Positions 36,479 through 44,506 of a DNA stretch of 64,000 nt are shown piece after piece; the first letter of the stretch is position 1, and every line of letters starts with the position of its first letter. This DNA is from JAFGRU01 sp963665915 (GTDB lineage: Bacteria; Desulfobacterota; Desulfuromonadia; Desulfuromonadales; JAAYDE01): assembly GCA_963665915.2 (NCBI GenBank), contig CAXXSG010000013.1:1-64000 (forward strand). The letters run 5' to 3'. The notes under the pieces are model-generated. The model was not told the origin of the DNA and ran no database searches. It saw only the letters and a list, made by a program, of their open reading frames with translations. Position numbers and translations under genes: made by a program.

Positions 36479-37573
36479 ATGGGCAAAAATATCATTATCT
36501 GTTTTGATGGCACCTGCAACCATCCCAACGATGCCAGACAGGAAAGGGAATGGTTCGGACTGGGGGATATGGAGGACAGCGGCATCACCAACATTCTGAA
36601 ACTGCATGTCCTGTTTGGCGGCAATCTGCAGAATCAGGCCCGCACCGACAACCAGCACAGTTTCTATTATTCCGGCGTCGGCACCTACGGAAATTTTTTA
36701 CAGCGGATTTTCAATGCCGGGCTGGCCCCCGGCAATCTCGATGTCGGGCGCATTATAAAAAATGCTGGAGAAGACTTGGGGCGGGTATACCAGCCGGGCG
36801 ATCAGATCTTCATTTTCGGCTTCAGTCGGGGAGCAGCCATTGCGCGCCGTTTTGCCACGGTGATTGCAAAGTATGTCCCCGTGAATACCACACCGAAACC
36901 AATCCGCTTTCTGGGTGTCTTCGATACTGTCGCATCTACCGGCATTCCCAACCTGGAGGATGAGAAAAAACCGGTCTCCGACGTGGTTTTTGAGAACGGA
37001 ACGATTTCCCCCTATATTCAGGAAGCTCTTCACCTGGTATCTCTCGATGAAAACAGAACCGCTTTTCTTCCTACCCTCATGAATAAGGATAAACGGGTCA
37101 CCGAGATCTGGTTCCCCGGCGCTCATTCCGACATCGGCGGAGGGTTCTGGTACGACGGCCTCTCCGACCTGACCCTCGAATTCATGCTCGCGGAAATTGA
37201 GAAAAGAGATATCGGCCTCACCACCCAAAACCCCAGGGCTATTGACTACACACCCCTCCAATCTCCTCACGGAGATTTCCGGATCGACCTGGAGGATGTC
37301 TTCCTGAAACCGAATCATCGCGGGAAAGCCCACCCCAAAGACCGCTGGTGGCCCGTCGCAAGGGCCACGCTCTGCACTCGGGAGGTCAGGGTCAATGCCG
37401 ATGACAGGCCATCACCGGCCGACAATCCTGTCATTCACCATTCGGTCGTGGACCGGATCAATGATGTTCTGGAATACCGCCCCAAAGCACTGAAAGGAAT
37501 CCAGCATACGGTTCTGAACAAGGACGGTAAAAACAAAACTTTCAAGGGCATAATCGACCACATTCTGCAATAA
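36479..37573 (+). CDS. DUF2235 alpha/beta-hydrolase-like protein
   Basis: 364 aa. It starts KNIIICFDGTCNHP, the DUF2235 opening, and has the nucleophile elbow GFSRGAAIARRF (Ser near residue 115), an FDTVAS block, and FPGAHSDIGGGFWYDGL with a candidate catalytic His/Asp. The domain is shared with type VI secretion phospholipase effectors of the Tle1 type. Here there is no secretion gene nearby and no signal peptide, so a cytoplasmic esterase or lipase role is more cautious. AAGGAGG precedes the start. Confidence 0.82.
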   Translation: MGKNIIICFDGTCNHPNDARQEREWFGLGDMEDSGITNILKLHVLFGGNLQNQARTDNQHSFYYSGVGTYGNFLQRIFNAGLAPGNLDVGRIIKNAGEDLGRVYQPGDQIFIFGFSRGAAIARRFATVIAKYVPVNTTPKPIRFLGVFDTVASTGIPNLEDEKKPVSDVVFENGTISPYIQEALHLVSLDENRTAFLPTLMNKDKRVTEIWFPGAHSDIGGGFWYDGLSDLTLEFMLAEIEKRDIGLTTQNPRAIDYTPLQSPHGDFRIDLEDVFLKPNHRGKAHPKDRWWPVARATLCTREVRVNADDRPSPADNPVIHHSVVDRINDVLEYRPKALKGIQHTVLNKDGKNKTFKGIIDHILQ

Positions 37574-37946
37574 AAACGTTGCCGAAAAGAGCCCGTTGAA
37601 AAGTCAATGATGAACCCGGTTCAAATTTTTTGCTCTAAAAAACAAATAACCGCTGCGGTTCCAGTAACCGTGCTCATCCAAAACCTTTTCCTCAACAACC
37701 GGTATCGATTTTCGCCTGTGGATAAATTCTCAAAAAATTGGCCTCTCCTTTAGCTGGCTGCACTTTTTTGCGACAGTATTATTGCAAAAATAAAACACCT
37801 CACTATTGAGAAACTGGAAGGCCTAGCCACAAAAGCAGTTTTTCCTGCATCAATTCAGCAGGTTATATTTTAATTTCGATTTCTGGAATATTAATTGCTT
37901 AATTTTAGGAAAATGTTAAAAAACCACCAACCCTGGAGAGGATACT
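37574..37946. other. Intergenic, no gene seen
   Basis: 373 bp, AT-rich toward its right end. I see no gene or clear terminator. Only the ribosome binding site GGAGAGG at the right edge is assignable. Confidence 0.45.
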
Positions 37947-38420
37947 ATGACAGAAATTACCTGCCCTGGCACCAAAGGCATGGTTAAAATCTTTGACGAA
38001 ATGGCTATTCAAACTCGTCTTCTGGCATTGAATCTCGCTTTGGAGTCCGGCCGGGGAGAGTTTGTCAAAAAAATATCCAAGGGCATTTTCAGCAAGGCCA
38101 TTGGCCTCTGTGATTCCATTGAAATGACAGCTCAGGAAATTTCCAACCTGCTGAAAACATTCTCCGCCAAATTGGATGACTCCAACAGTCAAAAAACCAT
38201 CGCAAAACTGGATGAACTTGCCGACCACATCGGCCAGATGAGTTCCCTGGCTGCTCAAAACCAAAGTGGCGATTCTGTAGAACAGACAAACGACAGCGAG
38301 ACAAAACCTGTGAATAAAAAACTCGAGCCCGAAAAAGCTCTTTTCCACCAAACATTTGAAATTCAGGACATGCTGAAACGCTTTAGATCAGACCTTTCTC
38401 ACCCGGCTGCGGTCTCCTGA
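37947..38420 (+). CDS. Small soluble protein resembling a chemoreceptor signalling tip
   Basis: 157 aa, all helical, with no membrane segment. Residues 13-37 (KIFDEMAIQTRLLALNLAL then ESGRGE) closely follow the conserved methyl-accepting chemotaxis hairpin tip (IxxIAxQTNLLALNAAIEAARAGE). The rest, including SSLAAQNQSGD, looks like a shortened cytoplasmic bundle. It has no sensor, HAMP or transmembrane part. It could engage CheA/CheW or act as a decoy or adaptor, or be a receptor remnant. The gene has a good ribosome binding site and a terminator, so it looks expressed. Confidence 0.65.
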   Translation: MTEITCPGTKGMVKIFDEMAIQTRLLALNLALESGRGEFVKKISKGIFSKAIGLCDSIEMTAQEISNLLKTFSAKLDDSNSQKTIAKLDELADHIGQMSSLAAQNQSGDSVEQTNDSETKPVNKKLEPEKALFHQTFEIQDMLKRFRSDLSHPAAVS

Positions 38421-38724
38421 CCACCACAAAACCTTTTTTTCCTCCCTTTGCTGCCGTTCTGATAAAGATCGGCAGCTTTTTTTTTGCTCAAATCTTTTGC
38501 TATAACCTTAAATGTTCCGTCGACAACTGCATCCAATTGTTTTTCCATTGGAAAGGACCTGGGAAAACGAGGAGAACTTTTTTGAATTTGATGTCAAATA
38601 GCGGGACTATTTGTCAAAATCTGAGAAAAAGTGGCCCGATCAACTGGTTTCGTAGTAGATTCATTCCTACATTCTACCGCACTCTGAATTTGCGTAATTT
38701 GCTATTGCCGCTGGAGATAACAAG
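38421..38724. other. Intergenic with terminator
   Basis: Holds the terminator at 38450-38484. The remainder has a CCAAT/ATTGG hairpin near 38533-38551 and the ribosome binding site CTGGAG for the next gene. No small gene is convincing. Confidence 0.5.
38450..38484 (+). terminator. Rho-independent terminator
   Basis: GCTGCCG (38450-38456) pairs with CGGCAGC (38470-38476), followed by eight or more T. Confidence 0.85.
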
Positions 38725-39405
38725 ATGCTGATGCAGGGAACATTAGTAAATATTCTCGCAATTTGCGCCGGGTGCCTTCTGGGTCGTGCCATTGGAAAAT
38801 ACTTAAACGAAAAAGTGCGCAAAACTCTCATGGCAGGGCTAGGACTGGCGGTACTGCTTATCGGGCTGCAGATGGCCCTTAAAAGTCAGCAGATCATGAT
38901 TGTGATCGGCTGTTTGATTGTCGGAGGCATGATTGGGGAAGCCTGCGGAATTGAGAAACGCCTCGAAAATTTCGGCATGCGCCTGCAAAAACGCTTTTCC
39001 GGGTCCGGCACGGTAGCCCAGGGCTTTGTCACAGCCAGCCTGATTTATTGCGTCGGCGCCATGGCCATCATGGGCTCAATTCAGGACGGTTTAGGAGGTA
39101 CGCCAACCATTCTCTACGCCAAATCCGCCCTCGATGGAATTGCCTCTGTTGCCCTGACCTCGACCCTCGGTATCGGCGTCCTTTTCTCCATTGTCCCTCT
39201 GGCGCTCTACCAGGGTGCCATCACCCTTCTTGCCGGCTTTGCCAAGGTTATTCTCACTAAAGCCGTGGTTCTGGAAATGAATGCTGTCGGCGGACTGCTG
39301 ATCACGGCCATCAGCCTCGACCTGCTGGGCATTCGAAAACTCCCCATCGGCAACCTCCTTCCCGGGATATTTCTGGTTCCCGTCCTGATCTGGCTTTTTG
39401 CCTGA
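38725..39405 (+). CDS. DUF554 family membrane protein
   Basis: 226 aa with six to seven membrane segments. The N-terminus MQGTLVNILAICAGCLLGRAIG, the internal GGMIGEACGIEKRLENFG, and FVTASLIYCVGAMAIMGSIQDGLGG are DUF554 hallmarks. The biochemical role is unknown; the fold suggests a transporter or channel. Monocistronic, with CTGGAG before the start. Confidence 0.87.
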   Translation: MLMQGTLVNILAICAGCLLGRAIGKYLNEKVRKTLMAGLGLAVLLIGLQMALKSQQIMIVIGCLIVGGMIGEACGIEKRLENFGMRLQKRFSGSGTVAQGFVTASLIYCVGAMAIMGSIQDGLGGTPTILYAKSALDGIASVALTSTLGIGVLFSIVPLALYQGAITLLAGFAKVILTKAVVLEMNAVGGLLITAISLDLLGIRKLPIGNLLPGIFLVPVLIWLFA

Positions 39406-39434
39406 ATGCCGACATTAATCCGCCGGATTTTCAT

Positions 39435-39462
39435 TTGACAGCCAAGTAATACATTGTATTAT
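39435..39462 (+). promoter_or_regulatory. Promoter with overlapping palindromic operator for the znu operon
   Basis: TTGACA (39435-39440), 16-nt spacer, TATTAT (39457-39462): a near-consensus sigma-70 promoter. A palindrome TAATACA-T-TGTATTA (39447-39461) covers the spacer and most of the -10, so a bound repressor would block RNA polymerase. The first gene downstream encodes a ribbon-helix-helix protein, the likely binder. Confidence 0.75.
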
Positions 39463-39512
39463 AAAAAATGTTTGCCATTTTTTTAACACCCGCCAACCAA
39501 GGCTATGAAATC

Positions 39513-39764
39513 ATGAAACGCAAAGAGGACGTCATCACTTTCAAGGTCGATGCTTCACTGAAAAAAGCCATGGAGGGCATTTCCAACCGCTCGGAATTTA
39601 TTCGCGACGCCATTCTTGCCGCGTTGGAAAACGCCTGTCCACTGTGCCACGGCACCGGGATACTGAATCCCCATCAAAAACAACACATGGAGCGCTTTTT
39701 GGCGCACCACACCCTGGAGGAATGCCAGGACTGCCATGAAGTTTTTTTAAAGTGCCTGAAATGA
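39513..39764 (+). CDS. CopG/ribbon-helix-helix regulator with metal-binding C-terminus
   Basis: 83 aa from the ATG at 39513, which gives the canonical RHH start KEDVITFKVDASLKKAMEGISNRSEFIRDAIL. The C-terminal half has CPLCHGTG, a His-rich HMERFLAHH and CQDCHE, a plausible Zn-binding site built from two CxxCH motifs. It precedes znuACB on the same strand with 35 bp between genes. The obvious model is a zinc-sensing repressor of its own operon, replacing Zur. I preferred this start to an upstream ATG at 39468 that lies at the predicted transcription start. Confidence 0.75.
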   Translation: MKRKEDVITFKVDASLKKAMEGISNRSEFIRDAILAALENACPLCHGTGILNPHQKQHMERFLAHHTLEECQDCHEVFLKCLK

Positions 39765-39799
39765 AACCTTAATCTCAGCCTTTTACCGAAAGATTTGTC

Positions 39800-40711
39800 A
39801 TGAAAAAAATTTTTGTCCTTTTCACTCTGGTTACATCTCTGATTCTCTGGGCCGCACCGGTTTTTTCTCAAGGGTCATCCCTGCCGGTTTATGTCAGCAT
39901 ACTTCCCCAAAAATATTTTGTTGAGCGTATCGGCGGGGACATGGTTTCCGTCTCGGTCATGGTCGGACCTGGGGAAAGTCCCGCTACCTATGAACCGACC
40001 CCCAAGCAGATGGAAAACCTGGCAAATGCAAAATTATATTTCAGTATAGGCAGCCCTTTCGAAAAAATCTGGATGAAACGCCTGCAGGCAAACCATCCGC
40101 ACCTGCGCGTAATCGATACCCTCGACGGCATCCACCTCATACCCATGGCTACCCATAGCCACGGATCGGAAGAACGAAATCACGAGGACCACGAAAAGGC
40201 AAACCATGAGAAAGCGCAAGGCGTTCTCGATCCTCATGTCTGGACCAGCCCTCCGCGGGTGAAAATCATGGCCGGTCTGATACTCCAAGCCCTGATTGAG
40301 GAACTTCCCAACGATAAAAAAGAACTGACAGCCAACTACCATGCTTTTCTGAATGATCTCGACCGCCTGACGGAAGAGGTCCGGCACACACTCGCACCGG
40401 TCCGCAACCGCCGCTTTCTAGTTTTCCATCCCTCGTGGGGGTATTTTGCTGAGACTTTCCATTTGCAACAAATCGCTATTGAAACCGAAGGGAAAGAACC
40501 CGGCGCCCGAACGCTGGCCCAGCTGATCCGGCAGGCCAAAGAAGAAAAGATCCGGGTGATTTTCGTGCAGAAACAGTTCAGCCGCGCAGCCGCCCGAATG
40601 ATTGCCGACGACATCGGCGGGCGCGTGGAACCAGTCGACCCCCTGGCCGAAGACTATCCCCAAAACCTGATCCGGGTCGCAAAGATATTCGCGAAAGCAA
40701 TGACGCCATGA
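39800..40711 (+). CDS. znuA: Zinc ABC transporter substrate-binding protein
   Basis: 303 aa with a signal peptide (IFVLFTLVTSLILWAAPVFS). It is a cluster A-I metal-binding protein: SILPQKYFVERIGGD, GESPATYEPTPKQM, a His-rich loop HSHGSEERNHEDHEKANHEK (about 119-138), DPHVWTSP, and FHPSWGYFAE. The His-rich loop favours zinc over manganese. It captures Zn in the periplasm for the ABC complex encoded next. Its stop overlaps the next start. Confidence 0.88.
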   Translation: MKKIFVLFTLVTSLILWAAPVFSQGSSLPVYVSILPQKYFVERIGGDMVSVSVMVGPGESPATYEPTPKQMENLANAKLYFSIGSPFEKIWMKRLQANHPHLRVIDTLDGIHLIPMATHSHGSEERNHEDHEKANHEKAQGVLDPHVWTSPPRVKIMAGLILQALIEELPNDKKELTANYHAFLNDLDRLTEEVRHTLAPVRNRRFLVFHPSWGYFAETFHLQQIAIETEGKEPGARTLAQLIRQAKEEKIRVIFVQKQFSRAAARMIADDIGGRVEPVDPLAEDYPQNLIRVAKIFAKAMTP

Positions 40712-41487
40712 CCAAACCCATCATCTCTCTGGAAAATATTTCTTTCAGCTACGACGATTTTCCAGTGCTCGAGGAAATCGATCTGGAAGTCGAAGAAAAG
40801 GAATTTCTTGGCATTGTCGGACCCAATGGCGGAGGTAAGAGCACCCTTTTGAAATTGATTCTCGGGCTTTTGAAACCTCTCTCCGGGAAAATTGAAGTGC
40901 TGGGGAAGACCCCGGTACAGGCACATCAGCAACTCGGCTATGTGCCCCAATTTATCCTTTTTGACCGGGATTTCCCGATTACGGTGCGAGAAACTGTTCT
41001 CCAGGGACGGCTCGGTCAGACCAGGCCGGTCTTCGGGTTCAGGAAAAAGGACATTGCTGTCGCCCGGGAAGCGATGGCACAAACCGAAATACTCAATCTC
41101 GAGCACCGGCCGATCGCCTCACTTTCCGGCGGGCAGCTTCAGCGGGTTCTTATTGCCCGCGCACTGGCCTGCGAACCAAAAATCCTGCTCCTGGATGAAC
41201 CGACTGCCAATATCGACCCTAAAGTCGAGGAGGATGTTTTCGGTCTTCTCAAAAAACTGAACGAAAATGTCACGATCATCGTCGTTTCCCACGACATCGG
41301 TTTTATTTCGCATTTTATCAATCGGGTGGCATGTCTGAATCGCAGGCTGGTCTGTCATTCAACTTCACGCATCAGCGGTAAGATGATCGAGGACCTCTAT
41401 GGCTCACCCCTCCAGATGGTCCACCACCACACCATAATCGACAGCGCCAGCAAAGAAGAACAGGACAGCCATGGATGCCTTTCTTGA
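40708..41487 (+). CDS. znuC: Zinc ABC transporter ATPase
   Basis: 259 aa. Walker A GPNGGGKSTLLK, Q-loop YVPQF, signature SLSGGQLQRVLIARAL, Walker B KILLLDEPTANID, and the switch His in VVSHDIGF. It energises uptake by the permease downstream. It overlaps both neighbours by a few bases. Confidence 0.93.
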   Translation: MTKPIISLENISFSYDDFPVLEEIDLEVEEKEFLGIVGPNGGGKSTLLKLILGLLKPLSGKIEVLGKTPVQAHQQLGYVPQFILFDRDFPITVRETVLQGRLGQTRPVFGFRKKDIAVAREAMAQTEILNLEHRPIASLSGGQLQRVLIARALACEPKILLLDEPTANIDPKVEEDVFGLLKKLNENVTIIVVSHDIGFISHFINRVACLNRRLVCHSTSRISGKMIEDLYGSPLQMVHHHTIIDSASKEEQDSHGCLS

Positions 41488-42298
41488 CGCCCTGACGACT
41501 CAGACCTTTCTTCAGAACGCCTTCCTGGGAAGCCTGCTCGCCAGCCTGGCCTGCGGCGTCATCGGCTCTTATGTAGTTGTGCGGAAAATCGGCTATATGG
41601 CCGGAGGGATTGCCCATGCGGTTCTGGGCGGCATGGGGGCTGCCTATTTTTTCGGGGGGAACCCGGTTGGAGGCGCTATAATCGCTGCTCTCGTTGCAGC
41701 CCTGATCATCGGCTGGGTGAGTCTTCACTGGCGCCACGAGGAGGACATCATGATCAGCGCCCTCTGGGCCGTGGGGATGGCCGTGGGCATCCTGTTCATC
41801 TCGCAAACGCCAGGGTACAACGTTGATCTGATGAGTTATCTTTTCGGCAACATCCTGATGATTCCCCGCCAGGATCTTTGGCTGATCGCCATGCTGGACG
41901 CGGGGATTGTCGGGGTTACAATCCTGTTTTACAAGCAGTTTCTGGCCGTATCGTTCGATGAAGAATTCGCGCGCCTGAGAGGCGTCCATGTCAATTTCTT
42001 CTCACTTCTTCTGCTGTGTCTGGTGGCTCTGACCGTCGTCATTCTCATTCAGGTAGTGGGACTGGTCCTGGTCATCGCCCTCCTCACCCTGCCGGCCGCC
42101 ATTGCCGGTCATTTTTCCCGGACCCTCGGCAAAATGATGATCCTGGCAGTTCTGTTCGGTTCCCTTTTCACCACCGGAGGCCTGGCCGCGTCCTATCAGC
42201 CGGACCTCCCGGCCGGCGCCACCATCATCCTCTTTGCCGGGCTCGGTTATCTGATTGCCATCGCCGGTAAAATCGTGGCGCGAAAATACCGTAGCTAA
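41471..42298 (+). CDS. znuB: Zinc ABC transporter permease
   Basis: 275 aa, about eight membrane helices of the ABC-3 family: ACGVIGSYVVVRKIGYMAGGIAHAVLGG, a central GVTILFYKQFLAVSFDEEFARLRG cytoplasmic loop that contacts the ATPase, and LVVALTVVILIQVVG-like later helices. It forms the inner membrane channel for zinc. Last gene of the RHH-znuA-znuC-znuB operon. Confidence 0.9.
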   Translation: MDAFLDALTTQTFLQNAFLGSLLASLACGVIGSYVVVRKIGYMAGGIAHAVLGGMGAAYFFGGNPVGGAIIAALVAALIIGWVSLHWRHEEDIMISALWAVGMAVGILFISQTPGYNVDLMSYLFGNILMIPRQDLWLIAMLDAGIVGVTILFYKQFLAVSFDEEFARLRGVHVNFFSLLLLCLVALTVVILIQVVGLVLVIALLTLPAAIAGHFSRTLGKMMILAVLFGSLFTTGGLAASYQPDLPAGATIILFAGLGYLIAIAGKIVARKYRS

Positions 42299-42340
42299 AG
42301 CACGCTTGCTAAACAGTCCAAAAGCCCCATTTACTTTTAC

Positions 42341-43099
42341 TTATTTTTCCTCGCCAACTGATTTCCCCTGAGAGGCAACGGCGGCCATTTTTTTTCTGAT
42401 CTCTTCCTCGTTTCCAAGGTAGCGACGACCCCGCACATTCAGATCCGAATCAATATCGTAAACAAGCGGTTCTCCTGTAGGTATGTTCAGGCCTGGAATC
42501 TCTTCATCCGAAATGTCCTCAAGATATTTCACCAAAGCCCTGAGGCTGTTTCCATGGGCTACCACCAGCACATTCCGACCGCTGGCAACTACCGGGCAGA
42601 TCACATCCTGCCAATAGGGGACGAACCTCTTGACCGTATCTTTCAAACTCTCTGCTTTCGGTATAATCTTGGGGTCCAGCTCACGATAACGCGGATCCCG
42701 CCCCGGAAAGCGGGGGTCACTTCTTTCCAATTCCGGTGGAGGAATATCATAGCTTCGCCGCCAGATCCTGACCTGCTCCTCGCCGTGCTTTTCTGCGGTT
42801 TCCGCCTTGTTCAGGCCCTGCAACGCACCGTAATGACGTTCATTGAGACGCCAGTGGCGGTGAACCGGGATCCACATCCGGTCCATGCCATCGAGAACAA
42901 TCCAGAGCGTGCGAATCGCTCTTTTCAGCACCGACGTAAAAGCTACATCAGGAAGGATTCCGGCATCAAGAAGAAGCTCACCCGCTGAACGGGCCTCCTC
43001 AATCCCTTTTTCTGAAATATCGACATCGGTCCATCCGGTAAATATATTTTTCCGGTTCCAGTCACTTTCCCCATGACGTAAAAGAATCAGGTTTCCCAT
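42341..43099 (-). CDS. gpmA: 2,3-bisphosphoglycerate-dependent phosphoglycerate mutase
   Basis: 252 aa. Catalytic motif LLRHGESDWN with the phosphohistidine, NIFTGWTDVDISEKG, the acid/base Glu region WRLNERHYGALQGLNKAETA, and the second His in VVAHGNSLRALVKYLE. It interconverts 3- and 2-phosphoglycerate in glycolysis and gluconeogenesis. Monocistronic and convergent with znuB. Confidence 0.95.
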   Translation of the reverse strand: MGNLILLRHGESDWNRKNIFTGWTDVDISEKGIEEARSAGELLLDAGILPDVAFTSVLKRAIRTLWIVLDGMDRMWIPVHRHWRLNERHYGALQGLNKAETAEKHGEEQVRIWRRSYDIPPPELERSDPRFPGRDPRYRELDPKIIPKAESLKDTVKRFVPYWQDVICPVVASGRNVLVVAHGNSLRALVKYLEDISDEEIPGLNIPTGEPLVYDIDSDLNVRGRRYLGNEEEIRKKMAAVASQGKSVGEEK

Positions 43100-43316
43100 A
43101 AAAGGCCTCCAGCCCTCCCCGCCCTAAAGCAGAATCAAGAAAGTTTTTGTCAAAAACATATTTCAATTTGCCATATTTTCAACAACCCAAAGACTCACAA
43201 ATCGAAACCAGCGGACAATTTTTATTAGTCTAATCATTTTACAATATTCAAGCACGAAAATCTTTTTTCAGCGGCGTGCCGAAAATGACTCATACCAGTA
43301 TTTTTTTGTCTTTCTA

Positions 43317-43344
43317 TTGACAACCCTTTTTTCTCCTTTATGCT
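43317..43344 (+). promoter_or_regulatory. Promoter of dksA
   Basis: TTGACA (43317-43322), 16-nt spacer, TATGCT (43339-43344), about 38 bp upstream of the dksA start. Confidence 0.65.
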
Positions 43345-43381
43345 ATTCCGGTAAATAATCCCTGAAAAACGGAGTTGAGAA

Positions 43382-43798
43382 ATGGACGTTGAAATGCCCT
43401 CAAAATATCGCCCGACAGACGATGAATCTTATATGAACTCAAAGCAGCTTGCCTACTTCCGCAGCAAACTGCTCCAGTGGCGAAACGAGCTTCTGGAGCA
43501 GTCCAACAAAACCCTGGAGCAGATGCGGGAGGAAAAACTGCGCGAATCTGATCTCGTCGATCAGGGCTCCACCGAAGCGGAGAGCGCTTTTGAATTGAGA
43601 ACCCGGGATCGCGCCAGAAAGTTGATAAAGAAAATCGATTCAGCGCTGGAACGAATCGAGGACGGCAGCTATGGCTTCTGCGAAGAAACGGGAGAGGAAA
43701 TCGGCATAAAAAGGCTGGAAGCCAGACCAATAGCTACCATGTGCGTCGAGGCTCAGGAGAGACATGAAAGGCTGGAGAAACTCCACAGAGTCATTTAG
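43382..43798 (+). CDS. dksA: RNA polymerase-binding factor DksA, two-cysteine type
   Basis: 138 aa. It has a coiled coil (LAYFRSKLLQWRNELLEQSNK to SDLVDQGSTEAESAFELRTRD) with the acidic tip Asp, and a C-terminal zinc-finger fold GFCEETGEEIGIKRLEARPIATMCVEAQERHE. Two of the four canonical Cys are replaced (C-x-x-T and C-x-x-A), as in some known two-Cys DksA proteins that do not depend on zinc. It inserts its tip into the RNA polymerase secondary channel and works with ppGpp in the stringent response. Own promoter and terminator. Confidence 0.92.
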   Translation: MDVEMPSKYRPTDDESYMNSKQLAYFRSKLLQWRNELLEQSNKTLEQMREEKLRESDLVDQGSTEAESAFELRTRDRARKLIKKIDSALERIEDGSYGFCEETGEEIGIKRLEARPIATMCVEAQERHERLEKLHRVI

Positions 43799-43830
43799 CC
43801 AATTTTCATCGGAACATTCATACCAGGTCC

Positions 43831-43874
43831 CTAAAAAAGTCGCCGGTTCCTTAAGGAACCGGCGACTTTTTTAG
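43831..43874 (+). terminator. Perfect 44-bp palindromic terminator after dksA
   Basis: The stem starts CTAAAAAAGTCGCCGG and mirrors exactly through AAGGAACC to CTTTTTTAG with no mismatch. T-rich on both strands, so it can act in both directions. Confidence 0.88.
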
Positions 43875-44000
43875 GCCGTAATGAGCGACATCAACTTGCG
43901 ATATTCCCCACGAAAGAAGGTCCTTCTATTTCCTTTAACACTTTAAAAAGAAAAGGTTTTCCTGTGCTTCAGGCCTGGTTTTTACTGAACTAGAAAAAAC

Positions 44001-44029
44001 TTTACAGATTTTTTTTTATGTTGTAGCTT
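44001..44029 (+). promoter_or_regulatory. Promoter-like sequence of tRNA-Ser
   Basis: TTTACA (44001-44006), 17-nt spacer, TAGCTT (44024-44029), ending 11 nt before the tRNA. Confidence 0.5.
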
Positions 44030-44040
44030 ATTGATCCTGC

Positions 44041-44287
<247 letters not shown>

Positions 44288-44327
44288 TGTTTTTTCCATC
44301 GGATATAACCGGTTTCTTTGCCAATAG

Positions 44328-44437
44328 AAGTGACAGCCGGGTCCTGTGCAACGAGAAGTCGCCAACTCCGTCAGGCCCGGGAGGGAGCAGCGGTAACGAC
44401 ATTCTTCGTGTGCCGCAGGGGTGCCTGGCTGTCACTT
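44328..44437 (+). ncRNA. ffs: Bacterial SRP RNA (4.5S type)
   Basis: A terminal helix AAGTGACAGCC / GGCTGTCACTT closes an RNA whose interior has the SRP-binding motif around GTCAGGCCCGGGAGG, GAGCAGCGGTAA and the opposite strand TGTGCCGCAGGGGTGCC. Length about 110 nt, as expected. Position directly upstream of dnaX is conserved in many bacteria. It is the scaffold for Ffh in co-translational membrane targeting. Confidence 0.93.
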
Positions 44438-44506
44438 GTACTGGCAATCGTTGCCGGTTTTTTTCATTCGTAACCTTCGCCTCTTGCGCCGGGAGATTTT
44501 TTGGAG

